The notes: generated by a model not told the origin, from the sequence alone. Counted from the first letter of the stretch, positions 12,470 through 24,330 are shown. The stretch: 64,000 bases of DNA from Muscardinus avellanarius (GCA_963383645.1 OY726563.1:36858331-36922330); one strand, 5' to 3'. Numbers and translations are program-made.

Positions 12470-12925
12470 GAACATGCTACCTCAAAATGTTCCTTTTTAT
12501 CATAAGGATTATTTTGAGCTAAATGCAATTAAGACACAGGAAGCACACAAGTTATTCCTCTCTCTACTCCTAAAAGCAGAGCATAAACTTCCTTCCTTTT
12601 GTGAAGGTGCACCCATTTTCATTTTGAATACCAGAAAGAAGAGAAGGACTCTTAATCACCAGACAACAATGAAATGGTACTAACTGGAGCTTGCACAACA
12701 AACCTTACTAAATAATCCTTATCTTCCATTATTGCCCTTTCTTAAAATTGTATAGAAGCTCTCAATATTAACTACTTCTTTGGGTTTTTACTTCTTTTCT
12801 GTGAAACTCCTGTGTTCATACATAATAAACATTTTCTCCTGTTAAGGTGTCTTTTGTCAGTTTAATTTGCGGGTTTATGCTAACGAATGTGAGAGGGTAG
12901 AGCAGAAATTTTTCCTCTCTTACAA
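12470..12925 (+). mobile_element. Candidate solitary LTR (ERV type)
   Basis: The stretch begins 'catgctacctcaaaatgttc' and ends with 'ataataaacattttctcctg' and 'tcttttgtcagtttaattt', a polyadenylation-signal-plus-R/U5 layout typical of endogenous retroviral LTRs. No internal region follows. The family is not assigned, and divergence is high. Confidence 0.5.
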
Positions 12926-12929
12926 CATT

Positions 12930-13045
12930 AATTTCACTTTACAGAGGGGAACTGAGTCAGAGAGATTGAGGCCAAAATAGCTAGTAGCTAGTGCCAGAAT
13001 TTGGAAGAAAGCAGTCTGATTCTAGTGCCTATGCTCTTTCTTACC
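12930..13045 (-). mobile_element. MIR SINE fragment
   Basis: Antisense MIR core: 'cactttacagaggggaactg', 'cagagagattgaggcc', 'tagtagctagtgccagaatt' and a 'cagtctgattctagtgccta' end. These are in consensus order but decayed. Confidence 0.7.
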
Positions 13046-14217
13046 TATTCCAGAGAAACAGAATTCTTTTGTATGGCCCAGTTGTACACAGAGGCCACAC
13101 TGTATTTAGAATACATACATACTGAGCCTTTGAATACTAGAATCATTCTCAGTAAAGCAACGAACGCTGCAAAGAACACAAGATGGAAGAAACCTAGAAT
13201 CTACTGCCCCCATAGAAAATTCTCAGTCTGGGACACATGCCCAGTGGTAAAGGATGGGCATAATCTCCTGAAGTGTTTAAATCCCTCTTTGTTGTATATG
13301 GTCATAATAAGAAGATGATCAAAGTACAATTTCACAAATTACATGGTTTGTTGCTATTCAAAGAGAATTTTTTCCCTCAGTTTCACAATGCTTAAAGGAG
13401 TGGAGAATAATATGAACAAATTTCACAGGGAATTCACTCAGTGGTCAGGTACATTAACCATATAGTGAGTTCCAAAATTATTGAAGTCCATTTGCTCAAT
13501 TAAGATGAAAGTAGGCCTCTGTGGAAAGTAAAGTCTAATTAAAGTTTGAGATGTATTATTTTTCTCACATTTTGCAAACACTTTCTCAGGAGAAATAGCA
13601 TCTAACACAGCAGATATCCAAGATAGGACCGGGAAGATCCTTAATTTCTAGAGGGCAATGCCAGTATTGGCAGGTAAGACATAAAAATGTAAAGGCTATC
13701 AGAGTGTGGCCTTGTTTCAGCTGGGGCTGGCAGTCTCAGAGAAGTGGCCCACAGTATGGCCTACTATGGCCTCAATCATCAAAATAGCTGTCAAAATCTG
13801 TGGTTTATATGTATTTTAAAGTTCCAAATTTGAGGCCAGTAGCTCACCTAGGGGTCTGATCAGGCATCATATGCTAGGGTAGGCAGCACACTCCAAGTTC
13901 ATATCACAGCAAAACAAGGTACTTGTGTAATACACCACACAAGTAGTTGGAATCATTTTAAAGTTACCTAACACTCTCTTCCACCTCTCTATACTACAAA
14001 TATACAGGAAAATTCATATATGTTAAATGTTCATGTGAGGTCAGGCCATCATGTGAGAAACACTGCAAGGTGTGTAAATTTCAAACTAACTCCAAAATAT
14101 AATGACAAAGGGAATACCTCAAGGTTTATACAGATGCTCCCAACTTAGGGTGACTAGACTTAGTTTCCTGACTTTACAATTTTCAAAAGCAATAATATTT
14201 AGGAGAAACCATCCTTT
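13046..14217. other. Unassigned sequence
   Basis: No recognisable repeat or gene. A 105-codon open frame at 13001-13318 starts inside the MIR remnant and shows no domain. Confidence 0.4.
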
Positions 14218-14218
14218 A

Positions 14219-14336
14219 ATTTTTTTTGAAACAGTGTCATGCTATGTTATCCAAGGTGGTCTTAAACTCATGGACTCAATCCTCCCACCTCAGCCTCCCA
14301 TTTAACTGGGACTACAGGCACACTATCATGCCTGAC
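14219..14336 (-). mobile_element. Old 7SL-derived SINE monomer (B1/FLAM-like)
   Basis: Antisense text 'tttgaaacagtgtcatgcta', 'ctcatggactcaatcctccc', 'acctcagcctccc' and 'ctgggactacaggcacac' matches an ancestral 7SL-derived monomer. It lacks the ID-like half, so it predates or lies outside the composite family. Confidence 0.7.
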
Positions 14337-14728
14337 TTCTATTATTCAAAGGCTCAGTATGTATTCTGAAAACAGTGTGGCCCCTGTGTACAACTGGGCC
14401 ATACAGAAGAATTTTTATCTTTTCCTGAACTGGCAATACACTGTCTGTTCCTCTTCCAATGATGCTAGACAGCAATAGTAAGCCACAGCTCCTAGTCAAC
14501 CCTCTAATCCCGAGGGTTTAGATCAACACTCTATAGTATGCTGTGTAGCTAAGCTAGGATGTGTGGTACCTTAACTGTATAAAATGCATTTTCAATGTAT
14601 GATGTTTTTAATTTACAATGGGGTTATCAGCACATAAAGCACTGTAAGCAAATGAAAATCTGTACCTTGGTCAAATTCCCTGTCCATGTATTGCTTCAAG
14701 TTAGCTTGTGACTGGGCATCAAGTAATT

Positions 14729-14741
14729 ATAAAATGTTATT
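14729..14741. repeat. Target-site duplication, left copy
   Basis: ATAAAATGTTATT is repeated exactly at 15286-15298. It abuts the T-rich end (the antisense A-tail) of the composite retroelement fragment. Confidence 0.9.
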
Positions 14742-15285
14742 CCTTTTTTATTTTATTTTATTTTTAATTTTTTATTGGTGCACTGTATTCATACATCATA
14801 GTGGGATACAAAAAAACTTTTGTAGACTTACATGCACATATCGCCAGTCAACCCCCACCCGATCCCCACCCCATTCCCTCCCCATCCCTCCTTCCCATGC
14901 TTGGCTTAGTGGTTGACATCTAGTATTATAGCAATTTATCCAAAATTAAAAATGATAATCTCACATAACAGTTTCATTTGTCTGATACCAAGCTTTTGAT
15001 AACTTAAAGATAACATTTCAATATTTCTTTTTGCTTTCTTTCTTACAAGAGAATATTTTTTCTTCCTTTTTTTAAAGTGAAACTATCATATATTTATATA
15101 TTTATTTTTCAGAAAAAAATCTAAAAAAATCCTAATATGGAATATGGACTCTGATACCCAAAACAATCTCGAAAAAGAACAAAGTTAGAGGATGTATATT
15201 TTCTGATTTCAAACCATATAAAGCTACAATAATTGAAACAGTGTAGTACTGTTCTAAAGGCAGATATATAAACTATTGGAGCTAA
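14742..15285 (-). mobile_element. 5'-truncated copy of the composite ORF1-only L1 derivative
   Basis: Read on minus, it starts within an antisense ancient-L1 segment, continues through an unassigned stretch ('ggataaattgctataatact'), then an L1-type terminus ('aagccaagcatgggaaggag', G-rich tract, 'tatcccactatgatgtatga') and an A-rich tail. The same order occurs at about 55600-56124 on the plus strand at roughly 95% similarity by eye. A perfect 13-bp target-site duplication flanks it. The 5' break is at about 15285, where similarity to the longer copy stops. It was therefore mobilised by L1-type target-primed reverse transcription, not by segmental duplication. Confidence 0.85.
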
Positions 15286-15298
15286 ATAAAATGTTATT
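15286..15298. repeat. Target-site duplication, right copy
   Basis: Exact repeat of 14729-14741 (13 bp), adjoining the truncated 5' end of the minus-strand element. Confidence 0.9.
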
Positions 15299-16087
15299 TC
15301 TGCTGGTCAACAGAAGACAACCCCAAAGCCTCATGCAATTGAAAAAATATTGACCATTACTTCTAATAAACTCAGCAGGAGAAAGTACAGCCAGAAGAAG
15401 AGAGAAACACAAGGATGCTTCCCCCTGGCAAGGCTACTGAGAGAAGAAAGTGCTCTAGGTGTTTCTTCCAACTCTATTTTCTGCCCCCCCCGTTGTATTA
15501 ATAAGATAGTACTGAAGAGTTTGTGAGCCTTGGATATGGTAGAAATATTTGTATGAACAGAAACTGATATCATATAAATATTCATGGAGCTCCTAGAGGC
15601 TTAAAATTGGGTTGTTAAAACTATAGCCCATGTTTTCTTCTTATCCATAAGATACTCCAGGTGGTGAGCATTAGGATAATGTCTGCACCCCTCATTTGGA
15701 CAGAATCACTTGGCCTCGCATCTTGAGACATAAGCTGTAAACAAAAATGGCAGATGCTGAATGTCCCACCTCATTACCTAATGTCTTCAAACAAAAAGCA
15801 ATAAACATACTGCTACCGTGAACATATCATGTTTGTTCCACATTAATGGAAACTCTGTTCTAGATATAAGTATTGGATTTCAGACTATTGGCTAATAACA
15901 ATTCATTAATTAAAAAACAATTGGAACATTCATTTGCAGGTTGGTTACTAAATGGGGAGTCCCAAATAACCCCTTTCAGGCTTCATTGAGCCTGGTATCA
16001 AGTGACTCCACAATGACAGGCTTTGGATATATGCATAAATCTCTCTAGCAGAGATGTTTTATAATACCTCTTCATTCCAGGAGCAGT
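15299..16087. other. Unassigned sequence
   Basis: No family or gene recognised. A C8 run is at about 15484. Confidence 0.4.
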
Positions 16088-16235
16088 AATGGAGAAAGGC
16101 AAATCAGAGGAGAAAAGAGAGAAGGGGAGAGGAATAAGGGCAAACAAGAGAGGGTGAGAAGAAGAGACAAAGAAAAGAGGGAAGAGAAAATAAAGTGAGG
16201 TGGGAGTGGGAAGGGAAGAAGAAGAGAAAGAAATG
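16088..16235. repeat. Purine-rich (GA-rich) low-complexity tract
   Basis: Nearly all bases on plus are A or G across about 150 bp. An open frame on the opposite strand (16072-16275), rich in Ser, Leu, Pro and Phe, is a product of this composition. Confidence 0.8.
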
Positions 16236-16974
16236 TATTCTGTACTGGATGAGTTGAGATTTTAGGAGAAGACAATAGAATAAAGGTTTTGTCTGCTATT
16301 TCTAATGCAAAGAAAATTTGGTTCCCACTGCTAAAGCTGGCTATACACCATAGTGACTGAACACTTTTTCAGAAGAAAACACCCAATAAAATGACTTGAG
16401 CAACCAACTCCAAGGGGAGATAAAACATAGAATAAAAGAAATGTTGGAGAAGAGAAGATTTTTATTATTCTAAGAAAGTTTTTATTATTATTGCCATACT
16501 ACAAGGGACTCACAGGTAGAACAGGGTCCAGAGTGCTGCCGACTTGATTTTAGTTCCATTTATAATCCCGCCTAGAAGCACTAATTGACAGTGGGTGAAT
16601 TTTATTCAAAAGGGAGAAGAGAAAAGGGAGAGACAGTCATCAAATGCTGTTTACCATTATGGTTCCCACCTGGTATTGAACCAAAGGTTAGAAACAAGGG
16701 ATAGAACACACAGAAATAAAGGTGGAAAGGTTCCCAAGGTTTCTGGCAGTGCTGCAGTGTAGATGTGACAGAAGCAGGGGACCCAGGAACAGTCACTGAG
16801 TGCTACAAAGAAAGTATACTCAGACTCTGCAATTAGCTGTCCTTCAGAGGGTTTTTTCAGGTATCATTTCTTTCAGTATTTCTGTGTAAAATAATAGAAT
16901 ATTTCATTTATTATTTCTTAGAATATTTAGGAAGGGAATCACAAACATAAAGTGGATAAACGAAATTAAAGCTG
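16236..16974. other. Unassigned sequence
   Basis: Nothing recognisable. Confidence 0.4.
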
Positions 16975-17115
16975 AGCATTGTAGCTCCACCAGTAGTCCT
17001 AGGGTGTGGTAGCTACATCAGTAATCCTAACTATCCAGAAAGTGGAGACAGGAGGATCATTTGAGCCCAAGAGTTCAAGGCCATCCTGGGCAACATAGTG
17101 AGGTCTCCTTCTAAA
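16975..17115 (+). mobile_element. Old B1/7SL-derived SINE monomer
   Basis: 'gtggagacaggaggatcatt', 'tgagcccaagagttcaaggc' and 'tgggcaacatagtgaggtct' match an ancestral B1/FLAM-like monomer, with a short A/T-rich tail. No ID-like half. Confidence 0.7.
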
Positions 17116-17144
17116 ATATATAAAATAAGATTTAGAAGCTTTTT

Positions 17145-17310
17145 ATTAAAATTATAGTCTGAGAACTAAGAGCAGCAACAACATTTGGAAGCTGGTTAGA
17201 AACAGGGAATGTGGGCTCTACCCCAAACAGGGTGAAACAGAGTGAATCAGAACCTGCCTCTCTCTTAATACAATCCTGAGGGGTTTCAAATGCAGATGCA
17301 AGTTTGAGTA
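17145..17310. mobile_element. MER5-like hAT nonautonomous DNA transposon
   Basis: The order 'tctgagaactaagagcagca', 'gaagctggttagaaacaggg', 'ctctaccccaaac', 'gaatcagaacctgcctctct' and 'tcaaatgcagatgcaagttt' follows a MER5-type consensus. Terminal repeats are decayed. Confidence 0.6.
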
Positions 17311-17576
17311 GTCCTGATAAATAGAAAAATTGTATGATAACACATCAAGTACTTTCTTATTGAAAGCCTCAGTTATGTAGTTCTTAGCTGAATATTCCCC
17401 TGTACTAACAGGTACAACCCCCATCTTGCAGCTAAGGCAGATATTCCTAATTTACCAATTGACAGTGGAAAACAGAAGCCCTGTCTTGAATTATGAAGCA
17501 TAAAAATTATTGGGATTGTATCATGGTTTAGCTTTGGTATGTGTACACATAAGCATACACATGCATGTGCCTTTTG

Positions 17577-17775
17577 CAAGGATTCTCAAGCTATAGAATT
17601 CATCAGAATTGTGTAGAGAACTTGCTAAAAAGCAGATTGCTACACCCAGCCTTAGTTTCTGAATAAGTTGGTCTGGAATATGGCCTGAAATTTGCCTTTC
17701 TAACTTTAAATACTGATTCTACTAGACAAGGGAACTAACTACTTGACTATAAGACTTTGGGAACTATTGCTTTCT
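17577..17775. mobile_element. MER5-like hAT nonautonomous DNA transposon
   Basis: 'aaggattctcaagctataga', 'gagaacttgctaaaaagcag', 'ggtctggaatatggcctga' and 'aatttgcctttctaac' follow the MER5 layout in the orientation opposite to the copy at 17145. Confidence 0.6.
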
Positions 17776-17885
17776 ATCATCCCCTCCCTAATATAAAGTC
17801 ATTGTTCTCTATCCTGTCCCTACAGAATCTTGTGCTTTGCAAGGTGAGAGGAAATAGCTCTATATGGTTGAATATATTAACTACT

Positions 17886-18112
17886 TAACCTATTACAAGT
17901 TGAATATTCCTTTATCAAAGTGCTTGGGACCAGAAATGCTTCAGACTTTTCCTGATTTTGGAATACTTGTACAGATTTTATGGTGTTTATCATTAACTTA
18001 AAAACCTAAAATTTTGAATACTCCAAAATCCAATTATTTTGAGCATCATGTTAGTATATGGTTAGATCTTAAAGCATTTTGGATTTCCAAGATAGGAATA
18101 CTCAATCTGTAT
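17886..18112 (+). mobile_element. Ancient repeat with GGTTGAGCATCCC-type termini (copy 1)
   Basis: The left end 'caagttgaatattcctttat' and the right end 'aagataggaatactcaatct' are inverted versions of a motif also found at 20725 and 34012. The body 'gcttgggaccagaaatgctt' is typical of a mammal-wide repeat whose name I cannot assign safely. Its inverted termini suggest a DNA transposon. Confidence 0.55.
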
Positions 18113-18152
18113 ATTCCAAAGCATAGAAGTTTTATTTTAAAAGAAACTCCTT

Positions 18153-18340
18153 TCAGGGCATGGTGGTGCATGCTTGTAATCCCCATGCTTGGGAGGCAGA
18201 GACAGGAGGATCTTGTAGGTTTGAAGCCAGCCTTGTTGGCTTAAGAGACCCTGTTTCCAAATAAAAAATATAAAATAGGTCTGGGAGTGTAGCCCGGAGG
18301 TAGAAGGGTTCCATGCCCAATACCACCAAAAAAAAAAAAA
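18153..18340 (+). mobile_element. Composite B1-ID SINE (short form)
   Basis: 'gggcatggtggtgcatgctt' head, short linker 'gccttgttggcttaagagac', then 'ggtctgggagtgtagcccgg' and an A13-type tail. AAACTCCT flanks it on both sides (18144-18151 and 18338-18345). Confidence 0.9.
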
Positions 18341-18606
18341 CTCCTAAGAATATTGTCATAAATGATCTAAAACTGATATGTTAAAAGTAAGAATCATGTG
18401 TTGGGGATGGAGATGTTACTTGGGGGCAGGCAAAGCCATGCTGCATCCCCCAGGTATCATCATCACCTATATATTTACCTATTTAGGCATCACCAACAGG
18501 AACCATAGTCAGCTCCTGTGAATTTTGCCAGAAAGGTGTGAGTTACTCTACTAGGAAGGCCCCTTTATCATAAAATAAAAGGGGAAAAACATACTAAGAA
18601 GGGTAG

Positions 18607-18815
18607 AGAGCTGGGTATGGTGACATGCACTTGTAATCCCAGTACATGGGAGGCTGAAATAGGAGGATTGCAGGTTCACAGTCAGCTTCAGCTACTAAAT
18701 AAGGTCCTCTGCAACTTAGTGATATCCTGTTTGAAAATAAAGAATAAAAAATAGGTCTGGGGTATAGCTTAGGTAGAATACTCCCAGGTGAGATCCCAAG
18801 TTCTGCAAAATAAAA
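18607..18815 (+). mobile_element. Composite B1-ID SINE (long form)
   Basis: 'gctgggtatggtgacatgca', 'cagcttcagctactaaat' and 'ggtctggggtatagcttagg' occur in order. It is more diverged than the short-form copies. Confidence 0.85.
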
Positions 18816-19137
18816 AAGGGAGCTGTCATGCACTATCATAGAGAGTCAAACTGAATTTTTTAACCTTCATCTAAAATGTAAAGCTGTCTTTATTTCAGAG
18901 AATATAAAGAGCATTAGAGACAGAAAGTCAAACAAGACATAACTGCCAGATACAACTATGAAATTACAAGATATTTTGAGTACTGAAGCATAGGTTAAAA
19001 ACAAGTACTACATCATAGTTAAGAACCACAGAAAGAGAAGAGTTGAGGGTACCTCAACCCAGAGATTAGGAGGGTTTCTTGGAATTGGATATGGCTAAAT
19101 TGATTATTAAATAATGATCAAGAGATATCTTTAGATT

Positions 19138-19310
19138 ACTGGTGCATGCCTGTAATCCCAGTAGTTGAGAGGCTGAGACAGGAGCCAGTTTCAACTTAGC
19201 AAGGTTCTCAGCAATGTAGTGAGACAGTTTTCAAGTGAAAAATAAGGCTGGGGGTGTATCTTAGAAAAGAAATGCTCCTGGTTCAACTCCCTATACCACA
19301 CACAAAAAGA
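19138..19310 (+). mobile_element. Composite B1-ID SINE, 5'-truncated and deleted
   Basis: Starts inside the B1 half ('tggtgcatgcctgtaatccc'), lacks about 25 bp in the middle, and ends with the ID-like half ('ggctgggggtgtatcttaga'). Confidence 0.8.
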
Positions 19311-19514
19311 GCTACCTTTAAGCAAGGGAGTAACATGATACATGGGCTTAATAGAACTATTACATTGGCAACTTGGTGGAAAAAGCTTTGGAATAGTCAA
19401 AAAGTGGGAATGGGAAATAGAGAAATGGTTATGGAAGTCTATAAAGACCTAAAATGGAAAATAGGAGTAGGGAAAGGGAGAAACTGACCATCAGAAACTG
19501 TTAAGAAAACAAAA

Positions 19515-19600
19515 GCAGGCCAGGCATGGTAGTAGTACACACCTGTAATCCCAGTAACTCAGGAGGCTGAGGTAAGAGGATTTTGAGTTCAAGGTCATCC
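19515..19600 (+). mobile_element. B1-like SINE fragment
   Basis: 'gccaggcatggtagtagtac', 'cacctgtaatcccagtaact' and 'ggaggctgaggtaagaggat' match the B1 head. No ID-like half follows. Confidence 0.75.
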
Positions 19601-20724
19601 TATCAGATTATGGTAATTTTAGCAATGCATTACCTTTATATAGAGTAATGATTCTCAAGGGTGACAAACAGCAGTGTGACCACAACCCATGTAGCTCTGG
19701 CCTTCCAGAGAGAGAACTCCTACTTCAGTGCTCTACTACCACCACCAAAACTTCATCTTCTCTTCCAATTAATCCTTTAAAATTGACCACAATGTCATTT
19801 AATTTTTATTCCCAACCATTCCAATTGAATAGAATTCCTTATGGGCCATGCCACTTTTATGTGACTCCTTACCATTTTCTCTGGCCCCACTTCTACCCCT
19901 ATGTAACAATTTCTACTAGCAGCCCCATTACAGATCTGATTGGTATCTAAGTTCCTGGAGAAGCATCTTTGTACACTAACTATCCTAGCCAAAACAGCCT
20001 GAGTATTTTTACTTGTATATTTGCTTATTATCTCTGCTTGTCTACTCATGCTCTTCTCTCAATAGAGTCATGCTTGTCTTTCTGAATCAAGGCTTTTAGC
20101 TGCCAGGTAAATTTGGATCCCATCTGCTGCAGGAACTTCCATACCTGGCAGTTATATGCCATTAGAGCATTTCCATTTAGACCATGGAGTGTCTCAATAC
20201 CCACTTTTTGGCCTATACCAGATGCCTCTGGTACCCTAGTCCTAATTCCTAGGCTGACCTCTTATTTTACTCAAAGTTATGATGGAAGTTTTTGTAGAGA
20301 TACATATGGCCTTCATTTTGCCACACCTCTTTTAGATTTTTGTCCTAGGATCTTCTTCAATATATCAGCAATTTGCCCTGCCTACACATAACTATAGTTC
20401 AAAAGTATTGGAAAGTAATGTCCCTAGGGAAGATTACCAAATAATAGGGGACACAGAGTGATAGGTAAACAGATAAAAGTTTTAACCTGATGAAATTCAG
20501 ACCCTGTTTCTCACAGCAATTATCTTAATTACATATCCTTATATTGAGTTTTCCACTTTCTCTATCTCACTTTCCCATTCCCGTTTCATGAAATAATCTC
20601 TCAAATAAACTACCTGCACTCAAATCCTTATTGAAGTTTGGGTAACCCCAAGGCAGAGTCTAAGCTAGTCATGTAACACATTTCATTTTCTCTCCAATAC
20701 TTACAGAAAATGCCAAACACTATA
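19601..20724. other. Unassigned sequence
   Basis: Open frames of 84-100 codons (for example 19648-19950 and 20113-20391) overlap on both strands and show no domain. I treat the stretch as non-coding. Confidence 0.4.
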
Positions 20725-21250
20725 CAGGCTGAGCATCCCTAAGCCAAAATTTCAAAATCCAAAACATTTTAAGCACCAATACAATGTCCAAATTGGAAAA
20801 GTCCACGTGTGACCTTATAAAGGGTTATAGTCAAAACATAGATATACTGAAAATATCACATAAAAGCATCCTCAAATCCATGCATGGTGATGAACACCTG
20901 TAATCCCAGTACTTGGGAGGCTAAGACAGAAGGATTGCAGGTTTGAGAACCACCTCAGCAAGTAATGAGACTCTAATCAATCTAGCAAGACCTTGTTTCC
21001 AAATAAAAATAAAATAGGCCTGGGGGTGGAGCTCAGAGGTAGAATGCCACTGGGTTCAATTCCCAGAATCAAAATATCCTCAAGCTATGTGTATAGGAAG
21101 CATAAATGGATTCACTATTTGTTTAGACTTTGGTTCCATCTCCAAAATATCTCATTAAATGTGCACAATTATTCCAAAATTTAAAAACTATTGGAATATG
21201 TAATATTTCTGGTCCAAATCACTATTACTAAGGAATACTCAATCTGTGTA
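20725..21250 (-). mobile_element. Ancient repeat with GGTTGAGCATCCC-type termini (copy 2), split by a SINE
   Basis: The left end 'caggctgagcatccctaagc' and the right end 'taaggaatactcaatctgtg' are inverted relatives of each other. The interior resumes after the SINE at 'cctcaagctatgtgtatagg' and 'aatatctcattaaatgtgca'. This is the most complete of the copies in the window. Strand is assigned relative to copy 1. Confidence 0.6.
20876..21068 (+). mobile_element. Composite B1-ID SINE (long form)
   Basis: 'catgcatggtgatgaacacc', 'aatcccagtacttgggaggc' and 'ggcctgggggtggagctcag' occur in order. It sits inside copy 2 of the ancient repeat, with imperfect flanking repeats of the TATCCTCAA type. Confidence 0.88.
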
Positions 21251-21316
21251 ATATTTAGGAGGAAGAAAGGAGAAATAGAGATATCATCAAGGTAGAGGTA
21301 ATAAAAGTAGTATTAA

Positions 21317-21520
21317 TAAGCTGGGCATGGTGGCACATACTTGTAATCCTAGTACTTAAGAGGCTGAGGCAGGAGGACTGCAGATTTGTAGCCAGCCTCA
21401 GCTACTTACGAGATCCTTAGAAACTTAAGTCAGACCCTGTTTCCAAAGTAAAAAGAATAAAATAGGGCTGGGGTAAAACTCAAATGTAGAATGCCCCTGG
21501 GTTCAATCCCCAAAGAAAGA
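21317..21520 (+). mobile_element. Composite B1-ID SINE (long form)
   Basis: 'gctgggcatggtggcacata', 'cctcagctacttacgagatc' and 'gggctggggtaaaactcaaa' are in order, ending in 'gggttcaatcccc' and a GA-rich tail. Confidence 0.88.
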
Positions 21521-22044
21521 GAGAGGGGGCAGGGAAATAATGCTATTAGATACAACAAGGAATTATATAAGCAGACAAAAATTCTGAGGCCCATGTTGTC
21601 AGCATTCTTTAAATTAAAGCACCAATCTTTCAGGGGACCACATATGCAAACTTAGCACTCTTAGGGAAAGTCATATGGGGGTTGGTATGCTATCAAGTTG
21701 CTCAACATTCTAGCCTTTAGATTAAAATGAAATGGTGCCTTCAGAGTAGTGCAATACAGAGATTCTGACATGGAGAAGTAATTTCATTGAGATCCAATAG
21801 TTTTATTGTAAAAAATAACTTCCATTTTTGGACAGAAACAGTGGGGTGGAAAAAAGGGGACAGGGTTTATATATGTTTGGAAAGGAGTTAAATGAGCACT
21901 AAAAAGCAGTTGACATATTAATTGATCCTTAGTGCCTTCTTCAAGAAACTGTAAAAACCCAGCATGGAGACAGGTAGAACATAGAATATATAGATCCACC
22001 ATTAGCAGATATTGTTGGTGCCTGGCCTATATCCTTCTATGGTT
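21521..22044. other. Unassigned sequence
   Basis: Nothing recognisable. Confidence 0.4.
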
Positions 22045-22610
22045 ACTGTGGTGGCTTTAAAATATGTCCATAAATTGTTTCAAACACCTAATTTCAAAAT
22101 GTGAAGACCAATAAAATTTCCCTGTGTTATTAGAATTAGTGTGGGCTGGAATTAGTGATTTGCTTCTTACAAAAATAAAATTAATCAGAATTAGATTATA
22201 GTGTGTGACTGCTAAGACTAGGTCATAAAAGGCACTGTGGCTTCCTCCTTGGTCTCTCTCTTAGAGTGCTCATTCAGAAGCCAGTTTCCATGTATTTAGA
22301 ATACTCAAATAGTCCTAATCAGAGGCCTACATAGCAAGGACATGAGGCCTATTGCTAATAGCCAGCAAAGAATTAAAGCCAACTCCTATGTATGATAGCC
22401 ATCTTGTAAGTGGATCTTCCAGCACTAGTCAAGCCTTCAAATGACTGATGCCTAGCTGATATTTTGTATGCTATTTCATGACAAACCTTGAGCCAAACCA
22501 CCTAGCTGAACTATAGTTCCTGATTCACAGAAATAGCAGCTTGGAACCAGTATTTATTATCTCACAAAATATGAGGACTTTTTTTGCAGCAACAGATAAT
22601 ATATTCTCTA
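22045..22610 (+). mobile_element. MaLR solitary LTR, MLT1-like
   Basis: Near full length. It follows the MLT1 consensus from 'tgtggtggctttaaaatatg' through 'gtgggctggaattagtgatt', 'aggtcataaaaggcactgtg' and 'tcttccagcactagtcaagc' to 'gagccaaaccacctagctga' and 'agcaacagataatatatt'. No internal retroviral genes. Diverged, as expected of an ancient mammal-wide LTR. Confidence 0.85.
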
Positions 22611-23009
22611 TGGTAATGCATGCAAACTAAACAGCTACCAACTAAAGTCACCTATACCCCTGTGCCTGATAACTTTTTTTGGCTACTAGAACCCACTTAT
22701 TTGGCATGCAGGGGAAGACCAGAAGTCAACATACACAAAAGCTGACCTCAATGACTAAACATCCTAGCCTCCTCACCCATAAATATAAAAGACCATCTTC
22801 CAGAGGTCCCCCAGATAACTGAGTCTCAGATGCTCACTGATAAGTAACCTACTCATTCCTGCATACTTTATTAGCTTCCATTCTATGTTCATCATTTCCA
22901 CTTCCCTACTTATGACTAGTGGATCATCTCCCAAACAAAGTAGTGGTAGTTAATTATTGCCTCAGGGTCTACTTCTGGGAAACCAATAGGTAACTGATTC
23001 CCAATTACT

Positions 23010-23392
23010 ATGGCCTAAATGTGTCCTCCAAATGTTCATAGACTGGAATTTAATCCCCAAATTCATGTGTTACTTATATTTGGAGCTGGTGCTTTTGGGA
23101 GATCATTAGGATTAGATGAGATCATGAGTGGTAGGGTCCTAATGATGGTATCAGTGGCTTTATAAAGAGGAAGATACCAGAGTTGGCACATTTGTTATCT
23201 CATCATGTGAGATCCTGTGTCAAGTTATGATGAAGAAATAAGGCTCTCACCAGACACCAGCACCATACTCTTGGACCTCCCAGCCTCGAGAACCATAAGC
23301 CCCCAATTTTTTATTCTTTATTAACTACCCAGTCTCAGATATTTTGCTATAGCCACAGAAAATGCACTAGGACACAATCCTTTCTATTGACA
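23010..23392 (+). mobile_element. MaLR solitary LTR, MST-like
   Basis: 'ctatggcctaaatgtgtcct', 'aattcatgtgttacttatat', 'aaggctctcaccagacacca', 'ctcttggacctcccagcctc' and 'gctatagccacagaaaatgc' follow the MST LTR in order. No internal region adjoins it. Confidence 0.85.
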
Positions 23393-24204
23393 TATGATAA
23401 AATTATAAGAGAAAAAAAATTGTATTGTAAAGAATAAAGGGAAAAAGTAAGATAAAAATTACTATTCTTGATCACATAATAACATCGGGTAGAAACAATT
23501 CTACAGGTCACTGCTAAAGATCAGGATTAGAAGTGAATAAAAAGGACTAATGCCATAGAAGCTATGGCTGCTTCACTGCCAGTCTGATACAGTGGAGATA
23601 TGTAGTTTGAGGGTACTGACCTTAAAGAAAGTGGCTCTGGGAAAACCCTTCTTTTGATAAATATGCTACCCTCCCCCACTCTATTTGGTTTAAATGGGTG
23701 GTTGTCTGTAACCAGATTTTTTTAACTGGAATTAAGAAAATATAGTCTATTAGAAGCTCCAGGATGCACGTCTATGTACCTCCCCAGCTTTACCAATAGA
23801 GAAGTTATGAGCCTTGTAAAGAAAGGTTGCCTGAGAAAATAAAGCTGAAACCAAGAAGCAGAGAAGAAAGGTAAAGAGTGAGGATCCAATGGCATTTCAA
23901 CCTGTGATTCCAATTATTCCTCAGTCTGGCCCCATCACAGATTACTTACACAAGCCAATAAATTCCACATTTGCCTCATCAAAATTTGGGTTACAAGCAA
24001 AGGAAACCTAACATGCAAATACTGATTAATACATTTTATTTTAATAATCCTGAAATAATCTGACATTTTTTTGAACCTCCAGCTCCTGAACTGGTCTTAA
24101 TCAGACTGATTAGGCTTAATTTAAAGGTCAACTTTCACATAAAAGAGAAGTAGGATGTACCAAAAAAAATGTCAGGTGCTTTACAAAGAGGATTTGAAAA
24201 ACTG
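23393..24204. other. Unassigned sequence
   Basis: Nothing recognisable. Confidence 0.4.
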
Positions 24205-24330
24205 TCATTTCTCCCTCATAATAATCTTTCAGTGATATTCTCATATCATATGTCAGGAAACCAAAGCTAAAGGAAGTTAGGAAAGATTTTCCAAAGGTTA
24301 CCTAACTAGTAGTGATAGAGTTATAGATGG
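24205..24330 (-). mobile_element. MIR SINE fragment
   Basis: 'cctcataataatctttcagt', 'tgtcaggaaaccaaagctaa', 'ttttccaaaggttacctaac' and 'tagtagtgatagag' follow the antisense MIR core. Strongly diverged. Confidence 0.6.

Noticed and set aside
10310..12925. A provirus between the two LTR-like blocks
   Set aside because: The two blocks differ in sequence, and no gag, pol or env-like frames lie between them; they are treated as separate solitary LTRs.
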